Shown: one piece after another, positions 17,725 to 27,101 of the stretch | How the letters are laid out: every line of letters begins with the position of its first letter | How positions within the stretch are numbered: position 1 is the first letter of the stretch | Assembly (NCBI GenBank): GCA_943329075.2 | Contig: CALQCM020000012.1 | Coordinates: 24,625 to 88,624 of the forward strand | DNA from: Chitinophaga pinensis | GTDB lineage: Bacteria; Pseudomonadota; Gammaproteobacteria; Burkholderiales; SG8-41 | Reading direction: 5' to 3' | Length of the DNA: 64,000 bases | The notes under the pieces: generated by a model | Told to the model about the DNA's origin: nothing | The model's input: only the letters and a program-made list of their open reading frames with translations | The model's database searches: none | Translations under genes and position numbers: made by a program

Positions 17725-19257
17725 ATGCAATTGCAGTTCTTTTGTTCTGCGCTCGCGCTTGGCTTGTTCCTTTCCCCTGCTGCTGCGCAACAGCCATCAC
17801 CGGATGTCGTGCGCCAGGCCACACAAGCCAGCTTCCGCGAATACATCGATCTGCTCTCGCTGCCGAATGATGCGGCCAACCCTGCCGATATTGTCAAGAA
17901 CGTCGAATGGCTGGAAGGCGCATTCCGCAAGCGCGGCTTCACCACGCAGCAACTGCCGAACAATGGCAAGCCGCTGATGTATGGCGAATACCCGCGCAAG
18001 GTTGCCGGCGCTAAAACCGTGCTGTTCTATATGCACTTCGACGGTCAACCGGTGACGCCGGAAAACTGGGCACAGAAAAATCCGTGGACACCGGTGCTGA
18101 AGCAGCGCAACGCGCAGGGTGCGTGGGAAGCCACTGACATGGCGCAACTCTTCGGTGCGACCGTCAATCCGGATTGGCGCGTGTTCGCACGCTCGGCGTC
18201 CGACGACAAGGGCCCGATCATGATGTTCCTCGCCGCCTTCGACGCCATGAAAGCGGCGGGCATAGAACCGGCCATCAACGTCAAGGTGATCCTCGACAGC
18301 GAGGAGGAAAAAGGCTCGATCAATATTGGCAACGTCGCCACCGCACACCGCGAGTTGCTGCGCGCCGACGCCATCCTGATCCACGACGGCCCGCGCCACG
18401 CCAGCGAAAAGCCCACTCTCGTCTTCGGTAACCGCGGCAACACCACCGCACGCCTGACGGTCTACGGCCCGCGCAGCGAACTGCACAGCGGCCACTACGG
18501 CAACTACGCGCCGAACCCCGCGCAGCGTTTGGCCGCGCTGCTCGCCTCGATGAAGGACGACAACGGCCGCGTCACCATTCCCGGTTATTACGACCGCGTG
18601 AAACTCACCGACAGCGAGCGCCGCATCCTCGCCGAAGTCGGCGACGACGAAGCCGTCATCCGCAAACGCCTCGGTATCGCGAAAGCCGAAACGGTGGGTG
18701 CCACCCTGCAGGAAGCGATCCAGTATCCCTCGCTCAACATTCGCGGCATGGCGGCCTCCGGCGTCGGCGAACGCGCCTCCAATGTGGTGCCGAGCCAGGC
18801 GCTGGCCGAATTCGATCTGCGCACCACGCCCGAGGCGCCCCCCGAATACCTGTTCGGCCTGATCGAACAACATGTCCGCAGCAAGGGCTATTTCCTGACC
18901 AAGGGCGCGCCAACCGAAGCAGAACGCGCCGCGCACGACCGCATAGCCTCGCTCACGCTCGGCCGCGGCAGCAAGGCCGCGCGGACACCAATGGAATCGC
19001 CGCTCGGCCAATGGGTCGATGGCGTCCTGCGCAAAACCTTCAGCGTGAATGGCGCCGATGCTGCAACCGTGCGCATCCGCATGATGGGCGGCAGCGTGCC
19101 CACCGACAAACTGGTCGAAGCGCTTGATACACCATTCGTGATTGTGCCGCTGGTCAATGGTGACAATAACCAGCACAGTCACGACGAAAATCTGCGCCTC
19201 GGTCATTACTTCGACGGCGTGCGCGCCCTTATCGGATTGATCCGCACTGCCTACTAA
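17725..19257 (+). CDS. Exported M20-family metallopeptidase
   Basis: 510 residues with a cleavable signal peptide (MQLQFFCSALALGLFLSPAAAQ). Zinc-ligand motifs of family M20 are in order: FYMHFDGQPV, ARSASDDKGPIMMF, DSEEEKGSINIG and the C-terminal HSHDENLRLGHYFDG; the lid/dimerisation domain lies between. The GGGAG site precedes the ATG. It would hydrolyse an N-acyl amino acid or peptide in the periplasm, possibly supplying the neighbouring receptor. A strong terminator follows. Confidence 0.92.
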   Translation: MQLQFFCSALALGLFLSPAAAQQPSPDVVRQATQASFREYIDLLSLPNDAANPADIVKNVEWLEGAFRKRGFTTQQLPNNGKPLMYGEYPRKVAGAKTVLFYMHFDGQPVTPENWAQKNPWTPVLKQRNAQGAWEATDMAQLFGATVNPDWRVFARSASDDKGPIMMFLAAFDAMKAAGIEPAINVKVILDSEEEKGSINIGNVATAHRELLRADAILIHDGPRHASEKPTLVFGNRGNTTARLTVYGPRSELHSGHYGNYAPNPAQRLAALLASMKDDNGRVTIPGYYDRVKLTDSERRILAEVGDDEAVIRKRLGIAKAETVGATLQEAIQYPSLNIRGMAASGVGERASNVVPSQALAEFDLRTTPEAPPEYLFGLIEQHVRSKGYFLTKGAPTEAERAAHDRIASLTLGRGSKAARTPMESPLGQWVDGVLRKTFSVNGADAATVRIRMMGGSVPTDKLVEALDTPFVIVPLVNGDNNQHSHDENLRLGHYFDGVRALIGLIRTAY

Positions 19258-19275
19258 TCTAACGATCAAAACAAT

Positions 19276-19314
19276 AGGCCGTTTCAGCATGGACTGAAAC
19301 GGCCTTTGCATTTT
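19276..19314 (+). terminator. Rho-independent terminator after the M20 gene
   Basis: Perfect 12-bp stem AGGCCGTTTCAG / CTGAAACGGCCT with a 6-nt loop (19276-19305), then TTGCATTTT. It begins 19 nt after the M20 peptidase stop. Confidence 0.85.
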
Positions 19315-19351
19315 GCGGTCGACGCATTTCGTCGGGCGCAACAACCAACGG

Positions 19352-19385
19352 GCATTGCGCCGTATGGTAGCTTCCGGCGCAATGC
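19352..19385. repeat. Short intergenic palindrome
   Basis: Perfect 11-bp inverted repeat GCATTGCGCCG / CGGCGCAATGC with a 12-nt loop, between convergent genes. A related GGCGCAATGCGCTTCG stretch occurs at about 50822-50840, so this is probably a dispersed REP-like element rather than a gene-specific site. Confidence 0.6.
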
Positions 19386-19418
19386 GCTGCGCTTATTGCG
19401 CCCTATCCGCCTGCGGGA

Positions 19419-19709
19419 TCAGACGCCCTCGACGATACGGATATCGCGCACGGCGCCGTCACCCAGTGCGGCCAGCGCCGCCTGATAGCCGGCGCTGTCG
19501 TGTGCGGCAGTTGCTGCCGCCACACTGTCGAACTCGATCATCACGGTGCGCTGGTTCTCGCCGGCTTCGTAGATTTTCGCCGGCATGCCGCGCACCAGAA
19601 ATTTCCCGCCGGCGCCCTGGATGGCCGGACCCGCGAGTTTTGCGTAGGCGGCGAGTTTGTCGGCGTCTTTGATCGCGCGGTAACAGGCGATCCAATAGGC
19701 TTTTGCCAT
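19419..19709 (-). CDS. DUF1330 domain protein
   Basis: 96 residues, cytoplasmic, ferredoxin-like alpha/beta fold of the DUF1330 family (dimeric alpha-beta barrel). Typical features: AYWIACYRAIKDADKLAAY at the start and RTVMIEFDSVAAATAAHDS in the middle. AAGGAG precedes the ATG. The family function is unknown. It is separated by a repeat element from the FAH gene upstream. Confidence 0.85.
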   Translation of the reverse strand: MAKAYWIACYRAIKDADKLAAYAKLAGPAIQGAGGKFLVRGMPAKIYEAGENQRTVMIEFDSVAAATAAHDSAGYQAALAALGDGAVRDIRIVEGV

Positions 19710-19742
19710 TTCAATTCTCCTTGAATAACTGTTGAACTAAAC

Positions 19743-19826
19743 CGTCGCTCCCGCGAAAGCGGGAGCCCAGTTCCGCTAGTCTTTCATTTCCCGCAACACT
19801 GGATTCCCGCTTTCGCGGGAATGACG
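19743..19826. repeat. Dispersed inverted-repeat element, copy 3
   Basis: Arms CGTCGCTCCCGCGAAAGCGG... and ...TTCGCGGGAATGACG facing each other, the cleanest copy in the window. It sits between the DUF1330 and FAH genes. Confidence 0.9.
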
Positions 19827-19867
19827 GTTCTATATATAATTTTTCGAAATTGGTGCACGCAAAATCC

Positions 19868-20806
19868 TCACTTCTTTGCCGGCGCGTATTTGCCGGTCAA
19901 CTGCGGCGTCTGCACGCCTTCCAGTCCCTTGTTGTGGTGTTCCAGGCGCGTATCACGCGACCAGGTGCGCTTCAGATCGTCACGCACATTGATGTGCAGC
20001 ACGCCGAGGCCTTCGCATTCGAGTTCGACTTTGTCACCATCCATGAACGAATTCAGGCCGCGGTGGTTGGTGCCGGTGGCCAGCACGTCGCCGGCTTCCA
20101 GCGTATGTATGGAACTAACCCACTCGATGCAGCGCGGGATCTTGTGCGCCATGTCGTCGCTGTTGAAGTTCTGTTTGACGACGCCGTTGACCTTCAGCGT
20201 GATCTGCAGCTTCTGCGGGTCCTTGATTTCGTCGGCGGTCACCAGGAAGGGCCCCATCGGCGCGAAGGTTTCACGCGACTTCATCTGGTAGAAGGTGTTG
20301 CCGGCCGGCGGCAGTCCGCGCGCCGAACCGTCGATGAAGTTCACATAACCGAAGATGTATTGCATGGCGTCGGCCGCCTTGACGTTGGTGGCGCGTTTGC
20401 CGATGACGAGCGCCAGTTCAGCCTCGCCTTCGAAAATCGTCGCCGGAATGTCCTGCAACACCATGGTGTCGCCATCACCGATCACGCCACTCGGCGATTT
20501 GTGAAAGGCATTGATCGGCGCCGGTTCGCTGCGCGTGCCGTCTTCCATGTAGTTCACGGCCATGCAGTCGATATTGTGCGGGCGCGGCAACGGCGAGCGC
20601 AGGCGCACTGATTTGAGCGGCACGCCAGCTTCTTTCGCCACGGCCGCCTCGAGTTTGCCGCGATACGCGTCGAAGCGTTCGATCAGGCCGTTGATCAGAT
20701 TGTGCGGGCCGGTATGCGGGATGTCCTTGACCACAGCCGACACGTCCACCACGTTGTCGCCCTTGACGACGCCCATCTTGAAATCATCGAAATAACAAAT
20801 CTTCAC
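19868..20806 (-). CDS. Fumarylacetoacetate hydrolase-family protein
   Basis: 312 residues, longer N-terminal domain than the copy at 12933. Metal-site acids in TIFEGEAELALVIGK and GYVNFIDGSARGLPP; substrate loop FAPMGPFLVTADEI. GTG start with a GGGAG site. Last enzyme of the run that begins with four Bug receptors and a GST-like gene. Likely cleaves or decarboxylates a 2-oxo or 1,3-diketo acid. Confidence 0.9.
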   Translation of the reverse strand: MKICYFDDFKMGVVKGDNVVDVSAVVKDIPHTGPHNLINGLIERFDAYRGKLEAAVAKEAGVPLKSVRLRSPLPRPHNIDCMAVNYMEDGTRSEPAPINAFHKSPSGVIGDGDTMVLQDIPATIFEGEAELALVIGKRATNVKAADAMQYIFGYVNFIDGSARGLPPAGNTFYQMKSRETFAPMGPFLVTADEIKDPQKLQITLKVNGVVKQNFNSDDMAHKIPRCIEWVSSIHTLEAGDVLATGTNHRGLNSFMDGDKVELECEGLGVLHINVRDDLKRTWSRDTRLEHHNKGLEGVQTPQLTGKYAPAKK

Positions 20807-20860
20807 TGTATTCTCCCTGATTGATCAATTTGATCTTTTGTATAAAAACTGCGCTTTGCC

Positions 20861-21478
20861 TCATTCTACACGTGCAAAACCGTCGGGCATCGTCGCCATG
20901 AAGGATTTGCGTGCCGTAATACGGGCGCACCACTTGGCCAGCGCCGGATACCTGCCGCGCCAGTCGTGCGGATAGCGGATGTCGATGTACTGCAAGGCAA
21001 CGCCCATCACGGCATCTGCCAGGCTGAATTTTTTGCCGACAAGAAACTCGCCGCCGTCATACATTTCAGCGGCCAGTTTCAGCGCGCGTGCAATGCGCGC
21101 TTCCTCGCGCTGCATTTTCTCCGGCATCTGCTTGTCGGCCGGGCGGCGCGACTCGAGGATGCGCGCAATCACCGCGTCGATGATGCCGTTGCCAAGCGCC
21201 TGCCAGCGCTGCGCTTCCCAGTAACCGGCCGCATCCTGCGGCGGCAGCGGTTTGCCATCGAGATGATCGAGATAATGCACAACCTGCGGCGACTCGAAGA
21301 GGTAATTGCCCGGCGCCAGTTCCAGCACCGGCACTTTGCCGAGCGGATTCATTGCCGGGATCGCGGTATCCGCTGTCCATGGGTCCTCCGCCACAAATTC
21401 GCATTGGATGTTTTTTTCGATAATCAGCACACGCGCCTTGCGCGCGTACGGTGAAAACGGTGATCCGTAGAGTTTCAT
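20861..21478 (-). CDS. Glutathione S-transferase family protein
   Basis: 205 residues. N-terminal thioredoxin-fold domain (MKLYGSPFSPYARKARVLI; Ser in place of Cys at the usual contact), the cis-proline motif NPLGKVPVLEL and the glutathione-binding ESPQVVHYLD; all-helical C-terminal domain. Ribosome site GGGGAGG. Located 22 nt after a Bug gene and upstream of FAH; GST plus FAH pairs occur in aromatic-ring catabolism (maleylacetoacetate isomerase type), but this is not a clear zeta-class enzyme. Confidence 0.88.
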   Translation of the reverse strand: MKLYGSPFSPYARKARVLIIEKNIQCEFVAEDPWTADTAIPAMNPLGKVPVLELAPGNYLFESPQVVHYLDHLDGKPLPPQDAAGYWEAQRWQALGNGIIDAVIARILESRRPADKQMPEKMQREEARIARALKLAAEMYDGGEFLVGKKFSLADAVMGVALQYIDIRYPHDWRGRYPALAKWCARITARKSFMATMPDGFARVE

Positions 21479-21500
21479 GGCCCCTCCCCTGTGGTGTTTT

Positions 21501-22463
21501 CTATTCGACCGAAGCGCCGGTCAGTTTGATGAGCTTGGCGTATTTATCGTAATCCGCTTTCAGGCGCGCGTCGAATTCATCGACCGTGCTGTACCAAGGA
21601 TCGCTGGCCTGACCCGCAAAGTTTTTCAGCACATCCGGCTGCTTCATGGCGCGGTTGATTTCAGCGTTGAGCTTTTCGACGATGGCCCGCGGCGTGCCCG
21701 CCGGCGCGAAGACGCCGACCCACGGGTCCATCTCGAAGCCCGGCAATCCGACCGAAGCAATCGGCGGCATATCCGGCAATGCCGTCGAACGTTTGAGCGA
21801 GGCAATGCCGAGTCCGCGCAAGCGGCCCGATTGCACATGCACCAGCACCGTCGAAATCGTCGCCAGCGACGACTGTGTTTCACCCGACATCAACGCCGTG
21901 ACCTGGGGTGCGCCGCCTTTATAGGGAACGTGCACCATCTTGAGGCCGGCCATGGCGGCAAATAGCGCCATCGACAGATGCGGCGTGCTGCCGTTGCCGG
22001 ACGAGGAATAATTGATCTGGTCCGGGTGCGCGCGCGCGAGCGCGATGAATTCGCGCACCGATTTCACCGGTAGCGCCGGATGCACGGTCAACAGACCCGG
22101 CTGGTTCGCCAGCAATGCAACACCGACAAAATCCTTCAGCGTGTCGTAGGGCAGTTTCTTGTACATCGACGCGTTGCCGACGTGGCTGGTCGAGTGCACC
22201 ATGATGGTGTAACCGTCTGGCGGCGCTTTCGCCACCAGATCGGCGCCGATCGCGCCGGACGCGCCGCCGCGGTTTTCAATCACGAATTGCTGGCCGAGGG
22301 TCTCACTCAATTTCTGCATCACGATGCGGCCGATGACGTCATTGGAACCCCCGGGCGGCCACGGAATCAGCACGCGCACCGATTTCGCCGGATAGGTCTG
22401 CGCATGCAGCGGCAACGCCACGGCAGGGAGCAGCAGTGCGAGCATCGACGCAAATATTTTCAC
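21501..22463 (-). CDS. Bug/TctC-family receptor, fourth of a tandem run
   Basis: 320 residues. GTG start at 22463 with a GGAG site 5 nt away gives the signal peptide KIFASMLALLLPAVALPLHA. Family motifs: LIPWPPGGSNDVIGR, ENRGGASGAIGADLVA, PPDGYTIMVH, VPYKGGAPQVTAL. Note Glu in place of Asp before the NRGGA motif. Lies 22 nt upstream of the GST gene, so it shares its transcript. Confidence 0.92.
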   Translation of the reverse strand: MKIFASMLALLLPAVALPLHAQTYPAKSVRVLIPWPPGGSNDVIGRIVMQKLSETLGQQFVIENRGGASGAIGADLVAKAPPDGYTIMVHSTSHVGNASMYKKLPYDTLKDFVGVALLANQPGLLTVHPALPVKSVREFIALARAHPDQINYSSSGNGSTPHLSMALFAAMAGLKMVHVPYKGGAPQVTALMSGETQSSLATISTVLVHVQSGRLRGLGIASLKRSTALPDMPPIASVGLPGFEMDPWVGVFAPAGTPRAIVEKLNAEINRAMKQPDVLKNFAGQASDPWYSTVDEFDARLKADYDKYAKLIKLTGASVE

Positions 22464-22546
22464 GGTAGCTCCAAGTCTCGGGAGGATGGGAAGAGGCGCA
22501 TTATCGGCAAAAGCTGCAGCTTGTTCAAACGCAAATTCGGTTCGGC

Positions 22547-23527
22547 CTATTCGGCCTTGATGCCGGCCGCCTTGACCAGTTTCGTCCACTTGGCGAGATC
22601 GTCGTGGATCACCTTGGCGTATTGCTGCGGCGTGCCGCCGATGACTTCGCCGCCCTCGTCCATTAGGCGCGCGCGCACCGCGGGGTTCTGCAGCACCTTG
22701 ACCAGTTCCTTGTGCAAAAAGGTGACCATGCTTTTGGGCACGGCGGCCGGTAGCAGCACGCCATACCACTGCATGGCCTCATAGCCGGGCAGGCCGCTCT
22801 CTGCCACCGTCGGCACTTCGGGCAAAGCCGCGGCACGCGTCAGGCTGCTCACCCCCAGCGCGCGCAGGCGCCCGGTTTTCACATGCGGCAGTGTTGGAAT
22901 CAGGTTGTTGAATGCGGCCTGCACCTGGCCGGCAATCAAATCGTAAGCGGCCGGCGCGCTGCCGCGGTAAGGCACGTGCACCAGATTCACGCCGGCCATG
23001 TACTTGAACTGCTCCATCGCCAGATGCGACATCGCGCCGATGCCCGAAGTCGCATAGCTCAACTTGCCCGGCCGTGCTTTCGCCAGCTGTATCAATTCGC
23101 CGACGGTTTTCGCCTGCACCGCCGGATGCACGGCGAGTATGAACGGCACCGTGCTGATCTGCATCACCGGCGCGAGGTCGCGTTCGACATCGTAGGGCAG
23201 CTTCTGCATCGCCGGATTGACCACCATCGAACTGCTGGTGGCGACGAGCCAGGTATAACCGTCCGGCGGTGCTTTCGCCACGATGTCGGCGCCGATGGTG
23301 CCGCCGGCACCGGCGCGGTTGTCCACCAGCACTGGCTGGCCGAAACGCTCATTCAATTTCTCCGCGATGGTGCGTGCCACCGTGTCCGAACCGCCGCCGG
23401 GTGCCGAACCGGTGACCAGACGCAATGGTTTGCTCGGAAATTCCGCGGCGACGACAACCTGCGCGGCAATCGACAATGCGGTGACAACCAGCGCGCGTGA
23501 AGCAAGCACTTTCAACAGCATCTGCAT
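22547..23527 (-). CDS. Bug/TctC-family receptor, third of a tandem run
   Basis: 326 residues. Signal peptide MLLKVLASRALVVTALSIAA..., motifs TGSAPGGGSDTVARTIA, VDNRAGAGGTIGADIVA, APPDGYTWLVA, VPYRGSAPAAYDL. Two ATGs (23527, 23521) are possible; neither ribosome site is strong. 83 nt upstream of the next receptor. It is clearly a diverged paralogue, not a recent copy, of its neighbours. Confidence 0.92.
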   Translation of the reverse strand: MQMLLKVLASRALVVTALSIAAQVVVAAEFPSKPLRLVTGSAPGGGSDTVARTIAEKLNERFGQPVLVDNRAGAGGTIGADIVAKAPPDGYTWLVATSSSMVVNPAMQKLPYDVERDLAPVMQISTVPFILAVHPAVQAKTVGELIQLAKARPGKLSYATSGIGAMSHLAMEQFKYMAGVNLVHVPYRGSAPAAYDLIAGQVQAAFNNLIPTLPHVKTGRLRALGVSSLTRAAALPEVPTVAESGLPGYEAMQWYGVLLPAAVPKSMVTFLHKELVKVLQNPAVRARLMDEGGEVIGGTPQQYAKVIHDDLAKWTKLVKAAGIKAE

Positions 23528-23615
23528 ATGCAATGACTCTCGATCTTTGTTCTATTCGATTTTGTAGGTTTAGGTGCCGTAACGCACCGTGCTGCGCAAT
23601 CAAGGCGACACGCCA

Positions 23616-24587
23616 TCAGGGTTCAAGCACGATACCGTATTTCTTCACGATGTCGTGCCAGCGCTCGATTTCACTCTTGACGAAGGCGGCGAATTCCTCC
23701 GGGCTCGACACGAATACATCAGCGCCGATTTCGGCGTAGCGCTCTTTCACCTCAGGCGTAGCCACCGCCTGGCGGATCGCTTCATTCAACTTCATGACGA
23801 TCTCGCGCGGCGTGCCGGCCGGTGCAAACATGCCGTACCACTGGCGCGCATTGAAACGCGGATAACCGAGTTCCTTCATCGTCGGCAACTGCGGGAACAT
23901 CGGCGTGCGTTCAAACCCCGCCACTGCGATCGCGCGCAGACGCCCCGCCTTGATAAAGGGTGTCAGCACCGGCAGGTCGGCAAACATGGCCTGCGCCTGA
24001 CCGCCGATCACATCGGTGACCGCCGGCCCCGCGCCTTTGTACGGGACGTGCGTGACCTTGATGCCGGCCTGGTCGCGGAAGAGTTCAAGCGCCAGATGCA
24101 GATTGCTGCCCGCACCCGATGACGCAAAGACGATTTCGTTCGGTCGCGCCTGCGCAATCGCAATAAACTCCTTGAGGTTCTTCGCCGGCAGGCTGGGCGT
24201 CACCACCATCACCACCGGGGCGCCGACGACCGGCGTCACCGGCGCGAAATCGCGAATCGGGTCGTAGGGCATCTTGGCGTAAACCGCCGGATTGATCGCC
24301 ATCGTGCTGGACGTCGGCATCAGCAATGTGTAACCGTCGGGTTTGGATTTCGCCACCAGTTCGGCGCCGATCATGCCGTTGGCACCCGCACGGTTGTCCA
24401 CGACTACCGGTTGACCGAGCAGCTCAGTGAGTTTTTTTGAAAGATGGCGCGCCGTGATATCGGTCGGCCCGCCCGGCGCAAAAGGCACCACGACGCGGAT
24501 CGGCATCTTCGGCGTCCATTGCGCCGCGGCAAACGGCGCGCCGCACAGCAGCACTGCGCCAAGTATGAATCGAATGGCCAGGTTCAT
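23616..24587 (-). CDS. Bug/TctC-family receptor, second of a tandem run
   Basis: 323 residues. Signal peptide MNLAIRFILGAVLLCGAPFA..., VPFAPGGPTDITARHL, VDNRAGANGMIGAELVA, KPDGYTLLMPT, VPYKGAGPAVTDV. I choose ATG 24587 because GGAAGAG sits 6 nt before it; an ATG 12 nt upstream is open. 88 nt separate it from the next receptor gene. Confidence 0.92.
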   Translation of the reverse strand: MNLAIRFILGAVLLCGAPFAAAQWTPKMPIRVVVPFAPGGPTDITARHLSKKLTELLGQPVVVDNRAGANGMIGAELVAKSKPDGYTLLMPTSSTMAINPAVYAKMPYDPIRDFAPVTPVVGAPVVMVVTPSLPAKNLKEFIAIAQARPNEIVFASSGAGSNLHLALELFRDQAGIKVTHVPYKGAGPAVTDVIGGQAQAMFADLPVLTPFIKAGRLRAIAVAGFERTPMFPQLPTMKELGYPRFNARQWYGMFAPAGTPREIVMKLNEAIRQAVATPEVKERYAEIGADVFVSSPEEFAAFVKSEIERWHDIVKKYGIVLEP

Positions 24588-24626
24588 ATTCTCTTCCATG
24601 CGCGATGGTCGCGCGGGTCGGTTGAT

Positions 24627-25592
24627 TTATTCGACTTTGAGTCCGGCGTCCTTGACGACCTTGCCCCACTTCGCCACTTCGGTCTTGACGAAATCGCCCC
24701 ATGCCGCCGGCGTGCTGGTCTGGATTTCAACGCCCGCCGCGTTGAGCCGTTCGACGACATCGGGCATCGCCAGCACACGCACCACATCGGCATTGAATTT
24801 GGCAACGACCGCCGGCGGCGTTTTCGCCGTCGTGAACAGTCCCTGCCAGTCGAGCACCGCAAAACCGGCGACACCGGCTTCCGCCACCGTCGGCGTATCG
24901 GGCAGCGCCGGTGAACGCTTGGAAGCGCTGACGCCCAGTGCGCGCAGTTTGCCGGCTTTGATGAACGGAATCGCCGAAGGCATGCTGGCGAAACTCGCTG
25001 AAATCTGCCCGCCGACCAGATCGGCCATCGCCGGACCGCCGCCCTTGTACGGCACATGCACCACGTTGACCTGCGCAAGCAGTTTGAATAATTCAACCGC
25101 CATATGCGGCGCGCCACCGGTGCCGCTCGAACCGAACGACAACTGACCGGGCTTCGCTTTCGCCAGCGCCAGCAGTTCTTTCACATCCTTCGCCGCAATC
25201 GACGGATGCACCACCAACACATTGGCAATATTGGCCGTGTACGTGATCGGCGCGAAATCACGCGCGATGTCGTAGGACATTTTGTAAAGGCCGGCGTTGA
25301 TCGCAAACGGCCCGATGGTGCCCAGTACTGCGGTATAGCCGTCGGCACTGGCCTTGGCGACGAGATCGGCGCCGATCATGCCGTTGGCGCCGCCGCGGTT
25401 GTCGATCACCACCTGCTGGCCCCACAACTCTGACAGTTTCTGGGCGGCCACGCGTGCCACGAGGTCCGTGCTGCCGCCCGGCGGAAACGGCACGATCATG
25501 CGCACCGGCCGTGACGGAAAATTTTGCGCGGCCGCGGCAAATGCCAGCGAACACATGACCGCCACACCCGGCAAAACCCTGAGGATCAACAT
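24627..25592 (-). CDS. Bug/TctC-family receptor, first of a tandem run
   Basis: 321 residues. Signal peptide MLILRVLPGVAVMCSLAFAAAA, VPFPPGGSTDLVARVAA, IDNRGGANGMIGADLVA, ADGYTAVLG, VPYKGGGPAMADL. AAGGAG lies 8 nt before the ATG. It is first in a same-strand run of four receptors, GST and FAH, and divergent from the amidase; the 139-bp gap must hold both promoters. Confidence 0.93.
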   Translation of the reverse strand: MLILRVLPGVAVMCSLAFAAAAQNFPSRPVRMIVPFPPGGSTDLVARVAAQKLSELWGQQVVIDNRGGANGMIGADLVAKASADGYTAVLGTIGPFAINAGLYKMSYDIARDFAPITYTANIANVLVVHPSIAAKDVKELLALAKAKPGQLSFGSSGTGGAPHMAVELFKLLAQVNVVHVPYKGGGPAMADLVGGQISASFASMPSAIPFIKAGKLRALGVSASKRSPALPDTPTVAEAGVAGFAVLDWQGLFTTAKTPPAVVAKFNADVVRVLAMPDVVERLNAAGVEIQTSTPAAWGDFVKTEVAKWGKVVKDAGLKVE

Positions 25593-25731
25593 GCCAGACA
25601 CTCCTTTACGATCGGTTACAATCGAAACTGATCCGGACGCGCTCCGGAGGCAGCACCGGCGCTGCACGCAGCACCGCGCCGATTATAACAGCCGCCCCGT
25701 GCGGCCCGCCCCGCAGCCCTGTGGAGAAATC

Positions 25732-27087
25732 ATGCAAGCCTGGCGCAATCCGTATGCTGTCTCGTTCGCGCAAAGCGTCGCCGACTTTCAGTCGCGCAAA
25801 CAAACGCCGCGCGACTTTCTCGAACGTTGCATCGCCACCATCGATGCCCATGAAGGGCGCGTCAAAGCCTTCGTCGCCCTCGATCTGAAAATGGCGCGCA
25901 AGGCCGCCGACGCCTCGAGCAAACGCTGGCGCGCCGGTAAACCGCTCTCGCCCATCGACGGCTGCCCCGTCGCCATCAAGGACATCATGGCCACCGCCGA
26001 CCTGCCGACGCAAATGGGCAGCCCCGCCTTCAAGGGCTGGCATTCCGGACAGGACGCCGCATGCGTGCACGCGCTGCGACGCGGCGGCGCCGTGATATTC
26101 AACAAAACGGTCACGACTGAATTCGCCATTGGTTTCGCCGGCCCGACCACCAACCCCTTCGATCCGAAGCGCACGCCCGGCGGTTCATCCAGCGGCACCG
26201 CAGCCTCCGTCGGCGCCGGCATGCTGCCGGTCGGTCTCGGCACGCAAACGCAGGGCTCGACGCTGCGCCCCGCCTCGTTCTGCGGTGCGGTCGGGTTCAA
26301 ACCCACCATACACGCCTTCAACACCGCAGGCATTCACCCGCTGTCGTCAACCTGCGATCATCTCGGCGTGATCGGCTCGACCATCGAAGACGTGTGGATG
26401 ATCGCCTCGCAGCTGTCGCTGGGCATCGGCAGCCCCGGCTATGGCTTTCTCAATGGTGCTGCCAATATTTTGCCGGTGGCCGTCGCACCGCAGAAACTCG
26501 TCGTGCTCTACACGCGCGGCTGGGACGAACTCGACAACGACGCCAAACAACAATTCAACCATACGCTGCAAGCACTGACGGCGGCCGGCGTGCAGATCGT
26601 CGGCAAGGACGACGAGCCGCGCGTGCAGGCCTTCGAAGACGCGCTCAAGCGCGATGTCGATGGCGCGCTCGATATCGTTGCTTACGAAATGCAATGGCCC
26701 TACCGCGACTACATCGCACGCTTCGGCAGCCAAATCGGCAAACGCATCCACGGCCTGATCAAGCGCGCCGACGCCATGCAACCAGCTGACTATACGGCCC
26801 TGCTCGAAAAGCGTCAGGCCATCCGCGCCCAGGCGCGCAATCTGCTGGGCGAACTCGGCGCCGACGCCTATATCACGCTCGCGTCTTCGGGCCCGGCGCC
26901 GCGCGGACTCAAGGAAAGCGGCAGCCGCACCTTTCTCACGCCGGGATCGTGGCTGGGCTTTCCGGCCTTTGCCCTGCCGCTGCTGCACAGCGCCGGCATT
27001 CCCTTCGGCATCCAACTGCTCGGCGCTGACCACCGCGACGGCAGTCTCTTTGCCGCTGCGCGCTGGATCATGCGCGAATTCACCTGA
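25732..27087 (+). CDS. Amidase signature-family hydrolase
   Basis: 451 residues. Ser-Ser-Lys triad of the amidase signature: Lys83 in PVAIKDIMATAD, the cis-Ser in GGSSSGTAASVGAG (about 153-154), and nucleophile Ser176 in GTQTQGSTLRPAS, where relatives usually read TGGS. GGAG precedes the ATG. It hydrolyses an amide or a cyclic relative in the cytoplasm. First gene of an operon with an amidohydrolase, Bug and an Asp/Glu-racemase-like protein. The frame extends upstream antisense to a receptor gene, which is not coding. Confidence 0.92.
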   Translation: MQAWRNPYAVSFAQSVADFQSRKQTPRDFLERCIATIDAHEGRVKAFVALDLKMARKAADASSKRWRAGKPLSPIDGCPVAIKDIMATADLPTQMGSPAFKGWHSGQDAACVHALRRGGAVIFNKTVTTEFAIGFAGPTTNPFDPKRTPGGSSSGTAASVGAGMLPVGLGTQTQGSTLRPASFCGAVGFKPTIHAFNTAGIHPLSSTCDHLGVIGSTIEDVWMIASQLSLGIGSPGYGFLNGAANILPVAVAPQKLVVLYTRGWDELDNDAKQQFNHTLQALTAAGVQIVGKDDEPRVQAFEDALKRDVDGALDIVAYEMQWPYRDYIARFGSQIGKRIHGLIKRADAMQPADYTALLEKRQAIRAQARNLLGELGADAYITLASSGPAPRGLKESGSRTFLTPGSWLGFPAFALPLLHSAGIPFGIQLLGADHRDGSLFAAARWIMREFT

Positions 27088-27101
27088 ACCGGAACTTCAA
27101 C

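Noticed and set aside
17797..19344. A 515-codon open frame antisense to the M20 peptidase
   Set aside because: It has no ribosome site or family features and is a by-product of GC-rich codon use; the sense protein has complete M20 motifs.
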